Origin: Rheinheimera pleomorphica
GTDB lineage: Bacteria; Pseudomonadota; Gammaproteobacteria; Enterobacterales; Alteromonadaceae
Direction: 5' to 3'
Assembly (NCBI RefSeq): GCF_011634895.1
Contig: NZ_SIRR01000005.1
Coordinates: 124,001-188,000, forward strand
DNA length: 64,000 nt
This document shows, one piece after another, positions 47,031 through 56,763 of this stretch. The notes beneath the pieces are model-generated. The model did not search any database and was not told where the DNA came from. It worked only from the letters and a program-made list of their open reading frames with translations. The translations under genes and the position numbers were made by a program. Each line of letters opens with the position of its first letter. The stretch's first letter is position 1.

Positions 47031-49616
47031 TCAGGGCTTAGACACCACCCATTTACCGTCTTCAAACCAGGCCGACCAGCCCGTTGCCTTGCCGTCTTTC
47101 TCTGACATCACATATTGCTGCTTGGTTTTACGGCTCCAACGCACAATCGCCGGGTTGCCTTCGGGATCTTGCGCGGGTGCATCGGCCAGATAATAAAACT
47201 TCGGCGACAACAGCGTGCGATACTTAGCCAACTCTGCTACTAAGGGTGCCCGGGTCTCACGTGATTTGGGGAAAGTTGACGCCGCCAGAAACAAGCCGGC
47301 TGCACCATCACGCAACACAAAGTACGCATCGGATTTTTCGCATTTAAGCTCAGGCAAGTGCACCGGGTCTTCTTTTGGTGGTGCCGCTTCGCCGCTGCGC
47401 AACAGTTTACGGGTGTTTTTACACTCGCTGTTAGTACAACCAAAATATTTGCCAAAGCGGCCCGATTTCAGCTGCATGTCACTGCCACATTTATCGCATT
47501 CAATCAAAGGCCCATCGTAGCCTTTAATTTTAAAGCTGCCCTGCTCAACTTCAAAGCCATCACACGCCGGGTTGTTACCACAAACATGTAACTTCCGGCT
47601 TTCGTCAATTAGATAGCTATCCATCGCTGTGCCACACTTGCCGCAGCGTTTTTTCTGCCGCAATGCTTCAGTTTCCATCTCATCATCATCACTGACATTG
47701 ACCGCCACATCACCGGCAACCAGATTCATCGTGGTAGTGCAGCGCTCTTTAGGCGGCAAATTATAGCCGGTACAGCCTAAAAATACCCCGGTAGAAGCCG
47801 TTCTTATGCCCATTGGCCGGCCACAACTGGGACACGCGATATCGGTTACCACTACCTGATTTACCCGCATGCCGCCCTGATCGGGATCGTTTTCCGCCGT
47901 TTTCAGTTTCTGATAGAAATCACCGTAAAAATTATCCAGCTCTTTACGCCACTGCGCCTGGCCGTTGGCAATATCATCCAGCTTTAACTCCATATTGGCG
48001 GTAAAATCGTAATTCATCAGATCGTTAAAGTTCTCGACCAGACGATCGGTGACGATTTCCCCCATTTTCTCCGCATAAAAGCGCTTATTCTCAACCCTGA
48101 CATAACCACGGTCCTGAATCGTCGAAATAATGGCGGCATAGGTAGAAGGCCGGCCGATGCCCCGTTTTTCCAACTCTTTGACTAAGCTGGCTTCACTAAA
48201 GCGGGCTGGCGGCTTGGTAAAGTGCTGCGCACTGTGTAGTTGTTGCAGGCTTAAGGTTTCGCCCGGCTTAACATCAGGCAATACATTGTCTTCTTCGTCC
48301 TTGCGCTTTACTGCCGGCTGTACCTTGGTCCAACCATCAAAGCGCAACACGCGGCCTTTGGCCTTTAGCTCAAAATCCGCGGCCTGTACGGTGATATTAG
48401 TGACGTCATACTGCGCAGGTGGCATCTGACAAGCCACAAACTGGCGCCAGATTAGCTCATACAGCTTACGGGCATCGGCCTCCATATCGCCAAGGCTTGA
48501 TGCGAGTACATTAACATCTGATGGCCGGATCGCTTCATGCGCTTCCTGCGCATTAGCTTTGCTGCCATAACTCAGCGCCTGCTCCGGCAAATACTTACTG
48601 CCAAAATGGGTAGCAATATAATCCCGGCATGCGCCAACCGCATCAGCACTGAGGTTGGTTGAGTCGGTACGCATATAGGTAATATGGCCCGCTTCATACA
48701 GTCGCTGTGCCAACATCATGGTTTTTTTCACGCCATAGCCCAAGCGGGTGCTGGCCGCCTGCTGCAATGTCGAGGTAATAAAAGGCGCCTGTGGTTTGCT
48801 GCTGCTGGGTTTATCTTCTCGTTCCAGCACCTGATAGCTGGCGTTGGTAAGCAGCTGCAACGCTTGCTCAGCCTGGGTTTTGTTAACCGGCTTGAAAACT
48901 TTTCCCTGCTGTTTGACCACATCTAACTGCAGTGCCTGACGCGCCGCCGTTTGCGTATCGGCTGCCACAGTCCAGTATTCTTCGGGTACAAAGGCTTTAA
49001 TTTCACGCTCGCGTTCTACCACCAAGCGTACAGCGACAGACTGTACACGGCCGGCAGATAACCCTCTGGCTACCTTTTTCCACAACAGGGGTGACACCAT
49101 AAAGCCGACCACCCGGTCAAGAAAACGGCGCGCTTGCTGCGCATTGACTCTGTCAACATTGACCTCGCCGGGTTCTTTAAACGCATTCTGAATAGCGTTT
49201 TTGGTAATTTCATTAAATACCACCCGCTTAAACCGCTGCGGCTCACCGCCGATAATCTGCTGCAAGTGCCAGGCAATCGCTTCTCCTTCACGGTCTAAGT
49301 CCGTTGCCAGGTAGACCGTGTCGGCTTTCTCGGCTAAGGTTTTTAATTCTTTAACGACCTTTTCTTTGCCGGGTAAGATTTCATAGCGGGCTTTCCAGCC
49401 ATGTGCCGGATCTATGCCCATGCGGTCAACCAGCGCCTGATATTCTTTCTCTTCTTTGCTCAGTGTTTTACTCAGCGCCGACTTTTCTTTACTACTGCTG
49501 GTCGGTAAGTCACGAATATGACCAACACTGGATTTGACGACAAAGTCGTTACCAAGATATTTATTGATTGTTTTCGCTTTTGCCGGTGACTCGACTATTA
49601 CCAGTGATTTCGCCAT
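47031..49616 (-). CDS. topA: DNA topoisomerase I
   Basis: Type IA topoisomerase that relaxes negative supercoils. It has 861 residues (E. coli 865). The Toprim domain opens [19 protein letters not shown] with [15 protein letters not shown]. The active-site tyrosine is Tyr314 in TYMRTDSTN. The C-terminal third carries several four-cysteine zinc ribbons (CPSCGRP, CGKCG, CDKCGS). It is near cysB as in E. coli. Confidence 0.97.
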   Translation of the reverse strand: MAKSLVIVESPAKAKTINKYLGNDFVVKSSVGHIRDLPTSSSKEKSALSKTLSKEEKEYQALVDRMGIDPAHGWKARYEILPGKEKVVKELKTLAEKADTVYLATDLDREGEAIAWHLQQIIGGEPQRFKRVVFNEITKNAIQNAFKEPGEVNVDRVNAQQARRFLDRVVGFMVSPLLWKKVARGLSAGRVQSVAVRLVVEREREIKAFVPEEYWTVAADTQTAARQALQLDVVKQQGKVFKPVNKTQAEQALQLLTNASYQVLEREDKPSSSKPQAPFITSTLQQAASTRLGYGVKKTMMLAQRLYEAGHITYMRTDSTNLSADAVGACRDYIATHFGSKYLPEQALSYGSKANAQEAHEAIRPSDVNVLASSLGDMEADARKLYELIWRQFVACQMPPAQYDVTNITVQAADFELKAKGRVLRFDGWTKVQPAVKRKDEEDNVLPDVKPGETLSLQQLHSAQHFTKPPARFSEASLVKELEKRGIGRPSTYAAIISTIQDRGYVRVENKRFYAEKMGEIVTDRLVENFNDLMNYDFTANMELKLDDIANGQAQWRKELDNFYGDFYQKLKTAENDPDQGGMRVNQVVVTDIACPSCGRPMGIRTASTGVFLGCTGYNLPPKERCTTTMNLVAGDVAVNVSDDDEMETEALRQKKRCGKCGTAMDSYLIDESRKLHVCGNNPACDGFEVEQGSFKIKGYDGPLIECDKCGSDMQLKSGRFGKYFGCTNSECKNTRKLLRSGEAAPPKEDPVHLPELKCEKSDAYFVLRDGAAGLFLAASTFPKSRETRAPLVAELAKYRTLLSPKFYYLADAPAQDPEGNPAIVRWSRKTKQQYVMSEKDGKATGWSAWFEDGKWVVSKP

Positions 49617-49744
49617 CTTAATACCAGGATCCCTAACATTTTATGCATGTCTGTTATGCTGCTTTTTTAACGTATATCCGTAAACCGCAGTTGTGACAAG
49701 TGAATAAACTCATTATTATGCAAACCAGCTCATTTTCAGAGCTG

Positions 49745-49765
49745 TCTGGCGAAAGCTTCGCCAGA
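49745..49765. repeat. Inverted repeat between topA and astB
   Basis: Perfect nine-base arms TCTGGCGAA/TTCGCCAGA around AGC in the divergent topA/astB control region. It could be an operator or mRNA hairpin; no regulator can be named. Confidence 0.4.
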
Positions 49766-49840
49766 ACTAATGAAGCATCCTAAGCGGCCGCAAAAATAAT
49801 AAAAACAGTGCCCAATCCAAATAAAGGATATAAAGCAAAA

Positions 49841-51184
49841 ATGAAATTCTTTGAAGCAAATTTCGATGGTCTGGTCGGACCAACCCATAACTATGCCGGT
49901 TTATCTATCGGCAATGTTGCCTCGTTATCTAACGCTAAAAATACCTCCAGTCCGCGCCAGGCGGCAAAACAGGGCTTAAGTAAAATGAAAGCCTTGCACG
50001 ACCTTGGCATGGTACAGGGAGTATTAGCCCCCCAGGAGCGTCCAGACGTTTATACACTGCGCCGGCTTGGTTTTAGCGGCTCTGATGCCCAGGTCATTGC
50101 TAAAGCGGCCAAACAGGCGCCTGCTGTGTTTAAAGCCGTATGCTCTGCATCCAGCATGTGGACAGCCAATGCCGCTACCATTTCACCCAGTGCCGACACT
50201 GCCGACGGTAAAATTCATTTTACCCCGGCCAACCTGACCAACAAGTTTCACCGCTCGCTGGAGCCGCTTACCACCGGCAACATTCTCAAGGCCATGTTTC
50301 GCAATCCTGAGCACTTTGCTCACCATAGCCACTTGCCTGACAATGACCACTTCGGCGATGAAGGTGCGGCTAATCATACCAGACTTTGCAGCGCTTATGG
50401 TAAGCGCGGTGTGGAACTCTTTGTATTTGGCCGTTATGCGTTCGATAGCAGTAAGCCGGCGCCCAAGCGTTTTCCGGCGCGCCATACGCTGGAAGCCTGT
50501 GAGGCGGTAGCCCGTTTACATGGCTTAAGTGACGAACATGTGGTGTACATGCAGCAACATCCTGATGTGATTGATCAGGGCGTGTTTCACAATGATGTTA
50601 TTGCTGTGGGTAACCAAAACGTGCTGTTTTACCATCAGCAGGCGTTTGTTGACAGCCAGACGAAACTGGCAGAGTTGCAGCGTAAGTTTGGTGATGATAG
50701 CCAATTACACTTAATTGAGGTGCTGGACAACGAAGTCTCCGTCGCTGAAGCGGTAAAAACTTATCTGTTTAACACTCAGGTAATCACCTTACCAAGTGGC
50801 GAGATGGCGATTATTGCGCCAACCGAATGCCAGGATAGCCCGGCAGTATCCGCCTATTTAGCTGAACTGACACAGCGCAATACACCGATTAAGCAAGTGC
50901 ATTACTATGATGTGAAGCAGAGCATGCGTAACGGCGGCGGCCCGGCCTGTTTACGCTTACGGGTTGCCATGAGCGAGCAGGAAAAGCAGGCAGTTAACCA
51001 GCACGTGCTGATGAATGATCAGCTATTTACTACCCTGAATAGCTGGGTTGATAAACACTACCGTGATGAAATTTCAGAAGCCGACCTGGCCGACCCGCAA
51101 TTGCTGCAGGAATCGCGCAGCGCCCTGGATGAGCTGACGCAAATTCTGAACTTAGGCTCGGTTTACCCGTTCCAGCAAGGCTAA
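49841..51184 (+). CDS. astB: N-succinylarginine dihydrolase
   Basis: Second enzyme of the arginine succinyltransferase pathway: hydrolyses N2-succinylarginine to succinylornithine, ammonia and CO2. It has 447 residues from the ATG at 49841 ([16 protein letters not shown]), with AAAGGA upstream. The catalytic cysteine is Cys370 in [10 protein letters not shown]; other family segments are HNDVIAVGN and [10 protein letters not shown]. The other ast genes are not beside it, so the pathway must be scattered or be completed elsewhere. Confidence 0.95.
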   Translation: MKFFEANFDGLVGPTHNYAGLSIGNVASLSNAKNTSSPRQAAKQGLSKMKALHDLGMVQGVLAPQERPDVYTLRRLGFSGSDAQVIAKAAKQAPAVFKAVCSASSMWTANAATISPSADTADGKIHFTPANLTNKFHRSLEPLTTGNILKAMFRNPEHFAHHSHLPDNDHFGDEGAANHTRLCSAYGKRGVELFVFGRYAFDSSKPAPKRFPARHTLEACEAVARLHGLSDEHVVYMQQHPDVIDQGVFHNDVIAVGNQNVLFYHQQAFVDSQTKLAELQRKFGDDSQLHLIEVLDNEVSVAEAVKTYLFNTQVITLPSGEMAIIAPTECQDSPAVSAYLAELTQRNTPIKQVHYYDVKQSMRNGGGPACLRLRVAMSEQEKQAVNQHVLMNDQLFTTLNSWVDKHYRDEISEADLADPQLLQESRSALDELTQILNLGSVYPFQQG

Positions 51185-51206
51185 AATAATTTAGCAATAC
51201 TGCACA

Positions 51207-51238
51207 AGAAAAAGGGAGCCAATTGGCTCCCTTTTTCT
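51207..51238. terminator. Bidirectional terminator astB/Ig-repeat lipoprotein
   Basis: A 32-base perfect palindrome, AGAAAAAGGGAGCC followed by AATT and its complement, with A- and T-runs at its ends. Confidence 0.9.
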
Positions 51239-51257
51239 GTTACAAACTTCGTTACCG

Positions 51258-53480
51258 CTAGTCCGTTGAAGCACAGTTTGGCGTTTCACCATATGGTATC
51301 CGCGGCGGCGGGATATCTTCATTGGTAACATCATCAGACAATACATCTAAGGTGTAGCTGCGTGATGACACGTTTTCTGTACCGGCAGCGCTGCCTGAGG
51401 CTTGGATCAAAATATCAATCCAGGCGCCATAGTCCTGAGTGTAGGTCAAATGGAACTGAGCTATACCGTTTTCGTCGGCCGTAACAAACTCTGGCACCGC
51501 AACAACATTACCCGGCGTTAACTCACCATCGCCATTGGTATCTTCAATAGTGATATCCAAGATACCATCAAGATTAATATCTTCGTTCGGACAAGTAATA
51601 GAACGTGCCGCATCATAATATTCAAACGGTCCCACTGCCGGTACTCTGACCCAGGCACCTTTACCATACGAAAGCGGTACTACTGTCAGGTTAACACGCT
51701 GACCTGCAACCGGATTGCCAGAACTATCCGTCACGATAATTGAAAACTCTTTGCGGTAAGTACTGGCTGTAGGCTCTTCCATTTCGTTACCGGTACCAAA
51801 ACGGAAAAACAGCGTGCGCTTACCGACGGCAATATCCGCAGCATCAGCAATGGCATTATTATTCTCTAATGCGGCTTGCACCTGCAGGTTCAGTCCATCA
51901 ACACCGGCACCTGTGTTAGCGTCCGCAGTAAAGACAGTAGTGGCAATGCCCTGTGAGTTAGTGGTTGCTGTGCCGCTACTGATAACACCACCGGCTGCAT
52001 TATCCAGCGTAAATACTACCTTCTGATTTTTCACCGGGTTATTATTGGCATCCCGCACTACTGCACGCACTGTGCTCGACTCGCCCGGGCCAACTTTCGC
52101 CGGAATGGCCTGCGTTTCGACGGTAGCAGGCGTTGTTGCGACAAATTCGATAATTTTCTTCGCACTTACCGCGCTGTCATCCTCACCGGCGGTGGCATTT
52201 AATGTGACCAAACCGGCATAGGCTGAACGGATGTAAGCCTCCGCCACACCATCAGCATCAGTATCGTTTTCAGCAGAGACAGCATTGCCCAGATTAGCTT
52301 CCTGATCGGCAATAACACCGCGGGTAGTAGCAAAATTTACTGTAGCAGCGGGGTTAGGTGCATTACTTACCAACCATTCCACTTCAACTTTCTGAGCGGT
52401 ATTTAGCGGCACTTCCTGCACCGGGTCGCCAGGCAAAACGTCATCGGCATTATCTGTTAACGCTAAGAAAGCAAAAGCATCGGCACTGACATTAATATTA
52501 GTAACTGTGGTAACACCAGCAGCCGAGACGGTTAATACATCATTGCCGCTATTCACTGCAGTATAAGTGAAGCTGGCTTTACCAGAAGAACCAGAGGTTG
52601 CCGGGCTGTCGTCGCTCAAGCTGTTCTCCAGTGCTGATGCTACTTGCACTTCCGTCCCCTGAATACCCGCACCATTTGAATCAGTTAAAAACAGATCAAT
52701 AGTAACCGTATCACCTAATACAATAGAATCCGGCGCTGCTATCTCTAACTGATTACCTACTACAGCCACTGTAAGTTCAGACACTTGTTGCTGTACCCGT
52801 GCTGTGACTAACATGCTGCGGTTACTTTTATCTGTTTGCGTAGTCAACGTGGCACGGGCAACGCCATTTTCAGCCGTTGCGTCATCCAGCGGTTGCAGCT
52901 CTCCAGATTCAGCAAAAAACACCACCGGCACCCCTTCGAGCACCACATTGTTAGCATCACGCACTAACGCCGTCAGTTCAACTTTATCCTGAATACCCGT
53001 TCCAAGCTGCAAAGTATCGGCTATCAGTACGATTGAACCAACGGTAACGTCAACCTGCTCGCCACCATCACCGGCAGACACAAAAGCCGCCTCAGCTGAC
53101 GCCTCATCAAAGCTTGCTGTTACCGTACCGGCGCCACTGCTCCCCCCCGCTAATAAGGTAATAGTTGCAACACCGTCAGCATTAGTTACCGCTGTACCTG
53201 CGGTGTTACTCAACGTCGCCAGAGCAGCATTACTTAACGTAAACTCGATAAGACGCCCGGACACAACACCATTGTTCGTTGCCGTTAATGTTGCAGTAAC
53301 GGTTAGCGGCGTCGCTTGCGCTAACTGACCATCGGCATCAGACAAGGCCACGCTCAGGCTAAACACGGGTGTAGTGCCGCCGCCGGCGCCACCATCACCG
53401 CTGTCTAAAGTACCGCCGCCGCCACAGGCAGCAAGCGTTGTAACGAGTAGCGCAACAAGAAGTCGCTGGATGTTTCGCAT
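51258..53480 (-). CDS. Lipoprotein with repeated bacterial Ig-like domains
   Basis: 740 residues. The lipoprotein signal has lipobox LAAC (Cys19), followed by a Gly-rich spacer. The rest is a string of five or six Ig-like (Big_1, invasin-type) domains starting at about 42, 150, 245, 340, 445 and 555, recognised by repeated VRDANNNPVKNQKV- and GVATITL-type strands. The last unit is longer and ends in a cysteine-containing tail (TPNCASTD). Probably a surface or periplasmic rod-like protein with an adhesion or structural role. No catalytic or anchoring C-terminal domain is seen. Confidence 0.8.
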   Translation of the reverse strand: MRNIQRLLVALLVTTLAACGGGGTLDSGDGGAGGGTTPVFSLSVALSDADGQLAQATPLTVTATLTATNNGVVSGRLIEFTLSNAALATLSNTAGTAVTNADGVATITLLAGGSSGAGTVTASFDEASAEAAFVSAGDGGEQVDVTVGSIVLIADTLQLGTGIQDKVELTALVRDANNVVLEGVPVVFFAESGELQPLDDATAENGVARATLTTQTDKSNRSMLVTARVQQQVSELTVAVVGNQLEIAAPDSIVLGDTVTIDLFLTDSNGAGIQGTEVQVASALENSLSDDSPATSGSSGKASFTYTAVNSGNDVLTVSAAGVTTVTNINVSADAFAFLALTDNADDVLPGDPVQEVPLNTAQKVEVEWLVSNAPNPAATVNFATTRGVIADQEANLGNAVSAENDTDADGVAEAYIRSAYAGLVTLNATAGEDDSAVSAKKIIEFVATTPATVETQAIPAKVGPGESSTVRAVVRDANNNPVKNQKVVFTLDNAAGGVISSGTATTNSQGIATTVFTADANTGAGVDGLNLQVQAALENNNAIADAADIAVGKRTLFFRFGTGNEMEEPTASTYRKEFSIIVTDSSGNPVAGQRVNLTVVPLSYGKGAWVRVPAVGPFEYYDAARSITCPNEDINLDGILDITIEDTNGDGELTPGNVVAVPEFVTADENGIAQFHLTYTQDYGAWIDILIQASGSAAGTENVSSRSYTLDVLSDDVTNEDIPPPRIPYGETPNCASTD

Positions 53481-53652
53481 GAAAACTCTCCCAAGCTGTT
53501 TTTATTATATAGTTTTTGTTAATTCTGTATCTTAAACCATTAATCTGGCAAACGTCACAGCAAATTTAAAAAAAAATTTGCGCTAATCTGCCTTTCATCA
53601 AACCAACCTGTTAGGCTTAGCAACATTATGAACTGAATACTCGTCTGATGTT

Positions 53653-54987
53653 ATGACAGATAATAAAAAGCTCGGGCTCACTGCCCGCATAGTGATTGGC
53701 ATGGTAGCTGGCATCGCCGTTGGCTTCTTTTTTAAGTTTTTACTGGCCGGACAAGAAGAACGTATCCTGCATCTGCTGGGATTAGACATTCCGTTAAAAG
53801 CATTATTTGTTGATGGCTTTTTTCATATCGGCGGTGAAATATTTATCGCCAGTTTAAAAATGCTGGTTGTACCACTGGTGTTTGTCTCGCTGGTCTGTGG
53901 AACCTGTTCATTATCAGACACCTCAGCATTAGGCCGTTTAGGCGGTAAAACCATAGCACTGTATCTGGTTACCACTGCTATTGCTATTAGCCTGGCCATT
54001 TTTGCTGCCTTGCTGATTAATCCCGGTGAAGGCGTGCAAATGCAATCCGAGGCCAGTTTTAACCTCAGCGAAGCGCCAGCTCTGTCACAGGTCTTTATTA
54101 ATATTTTCCCCAGTAATCCGATAGAGTCGATGGCCAAAGGCAATATGCTGCAAATCATCGTGTTTGCCGTACTGTTTGGCATCGCCATGGCAATGAGTGG
54201 CAAAGCCGGCGAGCGTTTAAGCGCGGTATTTAACGATCTTAGCGACGTGATTATGAAGCTGGTAACCTTGCTAATGAACCTGGCACCTTATGGCGTCTTC
54301 TTTTTGATGGCCAAGCTGTTCACTACCCTGGGTTTTGAAACCATCGCCAGTCTGGCGAAGTATTTTGGTGTCGTCCTGGCGGTGTTAATCCTGCATGGCA
54401 CTCTGAGCTATGGCATTATCCTGAAACTATTTACCGGCCTTAATCCATTAATTTTCTTTAAAAAGATGCAAGATGCAGCCTTATTTGGCTTTAGCACCTC
54501 CAGCAGTAACGCCACTATGCCGGTGACGATGGAAACCGTGACAAAGAAAATGGGCGTTAAAAATAGTGTTGCGTCTTTTACCGTGCCTCTGGGTGCAACC
54601 ATTAACATGGATGGCACCGCCATTATGCAGGGCGTCGCAACAGTATTTATTGCACAGGTTTTTGCCGTTGATTTAACCCTGAGTGACTATCTTATGGTTA
54701 TTTTAACCGCCACGCTGGCATCAATAGGTACCGCAGGCGTGCCCGGTGTCGGCCTTATCATGCTGGCGATGGTTTTACAGCAAGTGGGTTTACCGGTAGA
54801 AGGTATCGCGCTGATAATTGGTGTTGACCGTTTGCTGGATATGACGCGCACTGCCGTAAATGTCACCGGCGATGCCATGGTGTCCTGTATTGTCGGTAAA
54901 AGCGAGCGCGCCTTTGATGCCAAGGTCTTTAACGACATCAATGCCGGCAGCAAAGAAGAGAATATCGACTTTCACCATTTACGCTAG
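53653..54987 (+). CDS. Proton/sodium:dicarboxylate (glutamate) symporter
   Basis: DAACS-family secondary transporter, 444 residues and about eight helices plus two re-entrant hairpins. Family signatures: the Ser-rich hairpin FGFSTSSSNATMPVTME, the GATINMDGTAIMQG loop, and GTAGVPGVG followed by GVDRLLDMTRTAVNVTGD in the last helix. The substrate is glutamate, aspartate or C4-dicarboxylates; sequence alone does not decide. Single gene, with no obvious partner. Confidence 0.88.
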   Translation: MTDNKKLGLTARIVIGMVAGIAVGFFFKFLLAGQEERILHLLGLDIPLKALFVDGFFHIGGEIFIASLKMLVVPLVFVSLVCGTCSLSDTSALGRLGGKTIALYLVTTAIAISLAIFAALLINPGEGVQMQSEASFNLSEAPALSQVFINIFPSNPIESMAKGNMLQIIVFAVLFGIAMAMSGKAGERLSAVFNDLSDVIMKLVTLLMNLAPYGVFFLMAKLFTTLGFETIASLAKYFGVVLAVLILHGTLSYGIILKLFTGLNPLIFFKKMQDAALFGFSTSSSNATMPVTMETVTKKMGVKNSVASFTVPLGATINMDGTAIMQGVATVFIAQVFAVDLTLSDYLMVILTATLASIGTAGVPGVGLIMLAMVLQQVGLPVEGIALIIGVDRLLDMTRTAVNVTGDAMVSCIVGKSERAFDAKVFNDINAGSKEENIDFHHLR

Positions 54988-55011
54988 CGGTAATAACACA
55001 ACCGGCTGCTG

Positions 55012-55659
55012 TTATGGCAGCCGGATACTATAAGCCTTCTCGACCAGACTCGAGGTCAAAAAACGACGTCTGGCAAAACCTTTGCCGGTTTGCTCTAATT
55101 CGGCCAGCAGACTAATTTTTGCCCCCTCAAACAATAACGCCAACTCTTGCTGTGACACACTAAAAGGTGGCCCTTGCTTTTCGTGTTGCGGATATTCCAG
55201 GCTAATCAATAAAATCGTGCTGCCAGAGGGTAACAGTTGTTTAAGCTTAGCCGCATATTGCTGTCGCATCTGTGGCGGCAGTGCAATGAGGGCGGCACGA
55301 TCATAAACCAGTTCAGCATCAGCCAGATGCGCTTTGGTTAAAGCAAAAAAATCGCCCTGCCACAAGGCAATACGCTCGCTGTGGTAACACTGAAACGGTG
55401 CTTGCGCCGTAACGGTATAGGCAATTTGATTCGAAACAAAAAAGTCATTACAGGCTATTTGTGACAGCTCAACACCGGTCACCGGTAAATGCTGCGCCAG
55501 ATAGCACATATCAAGTGATTTACCACACAACGGCACCAGCACACGGCGGTGCTGCGCCAGCACCTCAGGCAAACAGCGCTGCAACAATGGATGTACCGCA
55601 TCCAGCTGAAAGCCCAGCTCGTTATTTTGCCAGCGTGCCAGCCAGAAGTCGGCATCCAT
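55012..55659 (-). CDS. tpm: Thiopurine S-methyltransferase
   Basis: SAM-dependent methyltransferase of 215 residues. In some bacteria it also methylates selenium and tellurium compounds. N-terminal FWLARWQNNELGFQL and the SAM-loop region VLVPLCGKSLDMCYLAQH match the TPMT family, with LVYDRAALIALPPQMR further on. It starts one base after the sohB stop, so the pair is co-transcribed. Confidence 0.92.
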   Translation of the reverse strand: MDADFWLARWQNNELGFQLDAVHPLLQRCLPEVLAQHRRVLVPLCGKSLDMCYLAQHLPVTGVELSQIACNDFFVSNQIAYTVTAQAPFQCYHSERIALWQGDFFALTKAHLADAELVYDRAALIALPPQMRQQYAAKLKQLLPSGSTILLISLEYPQHEKQGPPFSVSQQELALLFEGAKISLLAELEQTGKGFARRRFLTSSLVEKAYSIRLP

Positions 55660-55660
55660 C

Positions 55661-56656
55661 TCAGCGCGCCCAGTACTGTTGCATCATCTTTTGCCACCAC
55701 AACGAAAGCACATTCGCCGAGCCCATACCTACTTTCTCTGCAATGCCTTTACGTAGCTGATATTTCACCTGAAACACCTGGCGTTGTGGTAACTGAGCAA
55801 TCAGATAGTCGTCGCTGGTTTGGATCTCATCAATCAAATTCAGTGTCAGTGCCTGATAACCAAACCAGTGTTCGCCTGTTGCCACCTGCTCCACATCCAG
55901 CTGTGGCCGGTGTTGTTGCACAAACTGCTTAAATAACTGGTGTGTTTGCTCCAGCTCCTGTTGAAACTTTTGTCGGCCCTGCTCGGTATTTTTACCAAAC
56001 AAGGTTACCGTGCGCTTATATTCACCGGCAGTAAATTGTTCAAAGTCGATATTGTTTTGCTGTAATAGCTTATGAAAATTCGGTAATTGCGCGATAACGC
56101 CGATAGAACCAATAATGGCAAAAGGCGCGGCTAGCACTTTATTGCCAATACAGGCCATCATATAACCGCCGCTGGCCGCCACCTTATCAACTGCTACGGT
56201 TAGCTTAATGCCCTGCTGGCGCAACCTGTCTAACTGCGATGCGGCTAAACCATAACCATGCACTACGCCACCACCGCTTTCCAACCGCAGTAACACTTCA
56301 TCTTCCGCGGTGGCAATAGCCAGAATGGCGGTAATTTCCTCGCGTAGTGATTCTGTTTCCCGCGCATCCATACTGCCATGAAAATCAACTACGTATAACT
56401 TTGGTTTAGCCTGCGCACTGTCACGTTGCTGTGCCTTGTGCCACAATTTGAACTGCTTTTTGTCCAGCAGCTGGTGCTGCAAGTCCGCTTTCATACTCTG
56501 GTGCTGCTCAGTTAAATCCGTAAACTGCAACTGGCCCTTTTTCGGCTTTGCTTTGGCCGAGGCAGCACCGGCAACCAGCGCTATAACAACGCCAACCGCA
56601 ACCACCAAGGTCACGCTTTTGGCCAAAAATAAACCGTATTCATATAGAAATTCCAA
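55661..56656 (-). CDS. sohB: Inner-membrane peptidase SohB
   Basis: S49-family serine protease related to SppA, 331 residues (E. coli 349). An N-terminal helix (about 12-32) is followed by the protease domain. The Ser/Lys dyad is visible: Ser162 in KVAASGGYM and Lys214 in AGEYKRT. Translation appears to start at TTG (56656) after AGGGGAAGG, since no in-frame ATG lies before the membrane helix. Confidence 0.92.
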   Translation of the reverse strand: MEFLYEYGLFLAKSVTLVVAVGVVIALVAGAASAKAKPKKGQLQFTDLTEQHQSMKADLQHQLLDKKQFKLWHKAQQRDSAQAKPKLYVVDFHGSMDARETESLREEITAILAIATAEDEVLLRLESGGGVVHGYGLAASQLDRLRQQGIKLTVAVDKVAASGGYMMACIGNKVLAAPFAIIGSIGVIAQLPNFHKLLQQNNIDFEQFTAGEYKRTVTLFGKNTEQGRQKFQQELEQTHQLFKQFVQQHRPQLDVEQVATGEHWFGYQALTLNLIDEIQTSDDYLIAQLPQRQVFQVKYQLRKGIAEKVGMGSANVLSLWWQKMMQQYWAR

Positions 56657-56711
56657 AGCCTTCCCCTAAACAAATGTTTGATTGCTGCGCGTCGCTGTAT
56701 TGTAACGCCTG

Positions 56712-56744
56712 ATACAAAAAGAAAAAGCCCGGCGAACCGGGCTT
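56712..56744 (-). terminator. Terminator downstream of the VolA-like lipase
   Basis: Stem AAGCCCGG/CCGGGCTT with loop TTCG on the minus strand, then TTTCTTTTTG. It lies about 20 bases after the lipase stop. Confidence 0.85.
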
Positions 56745-56763
56745 GGATATGCAAGTACTAATC

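Noticed and set aside
49690..49720. Possible ArgR box upstream of astB
   Set aside because: Only one half-site (TGAAT) is good; the second half does not align with the palindromic consensus.
53823..54203. Minus-strand frame inside the dicarboxylate symporter
   Set aside because: Complement of conserved transmembrane segments; the plus-strand gene explains the sequence.
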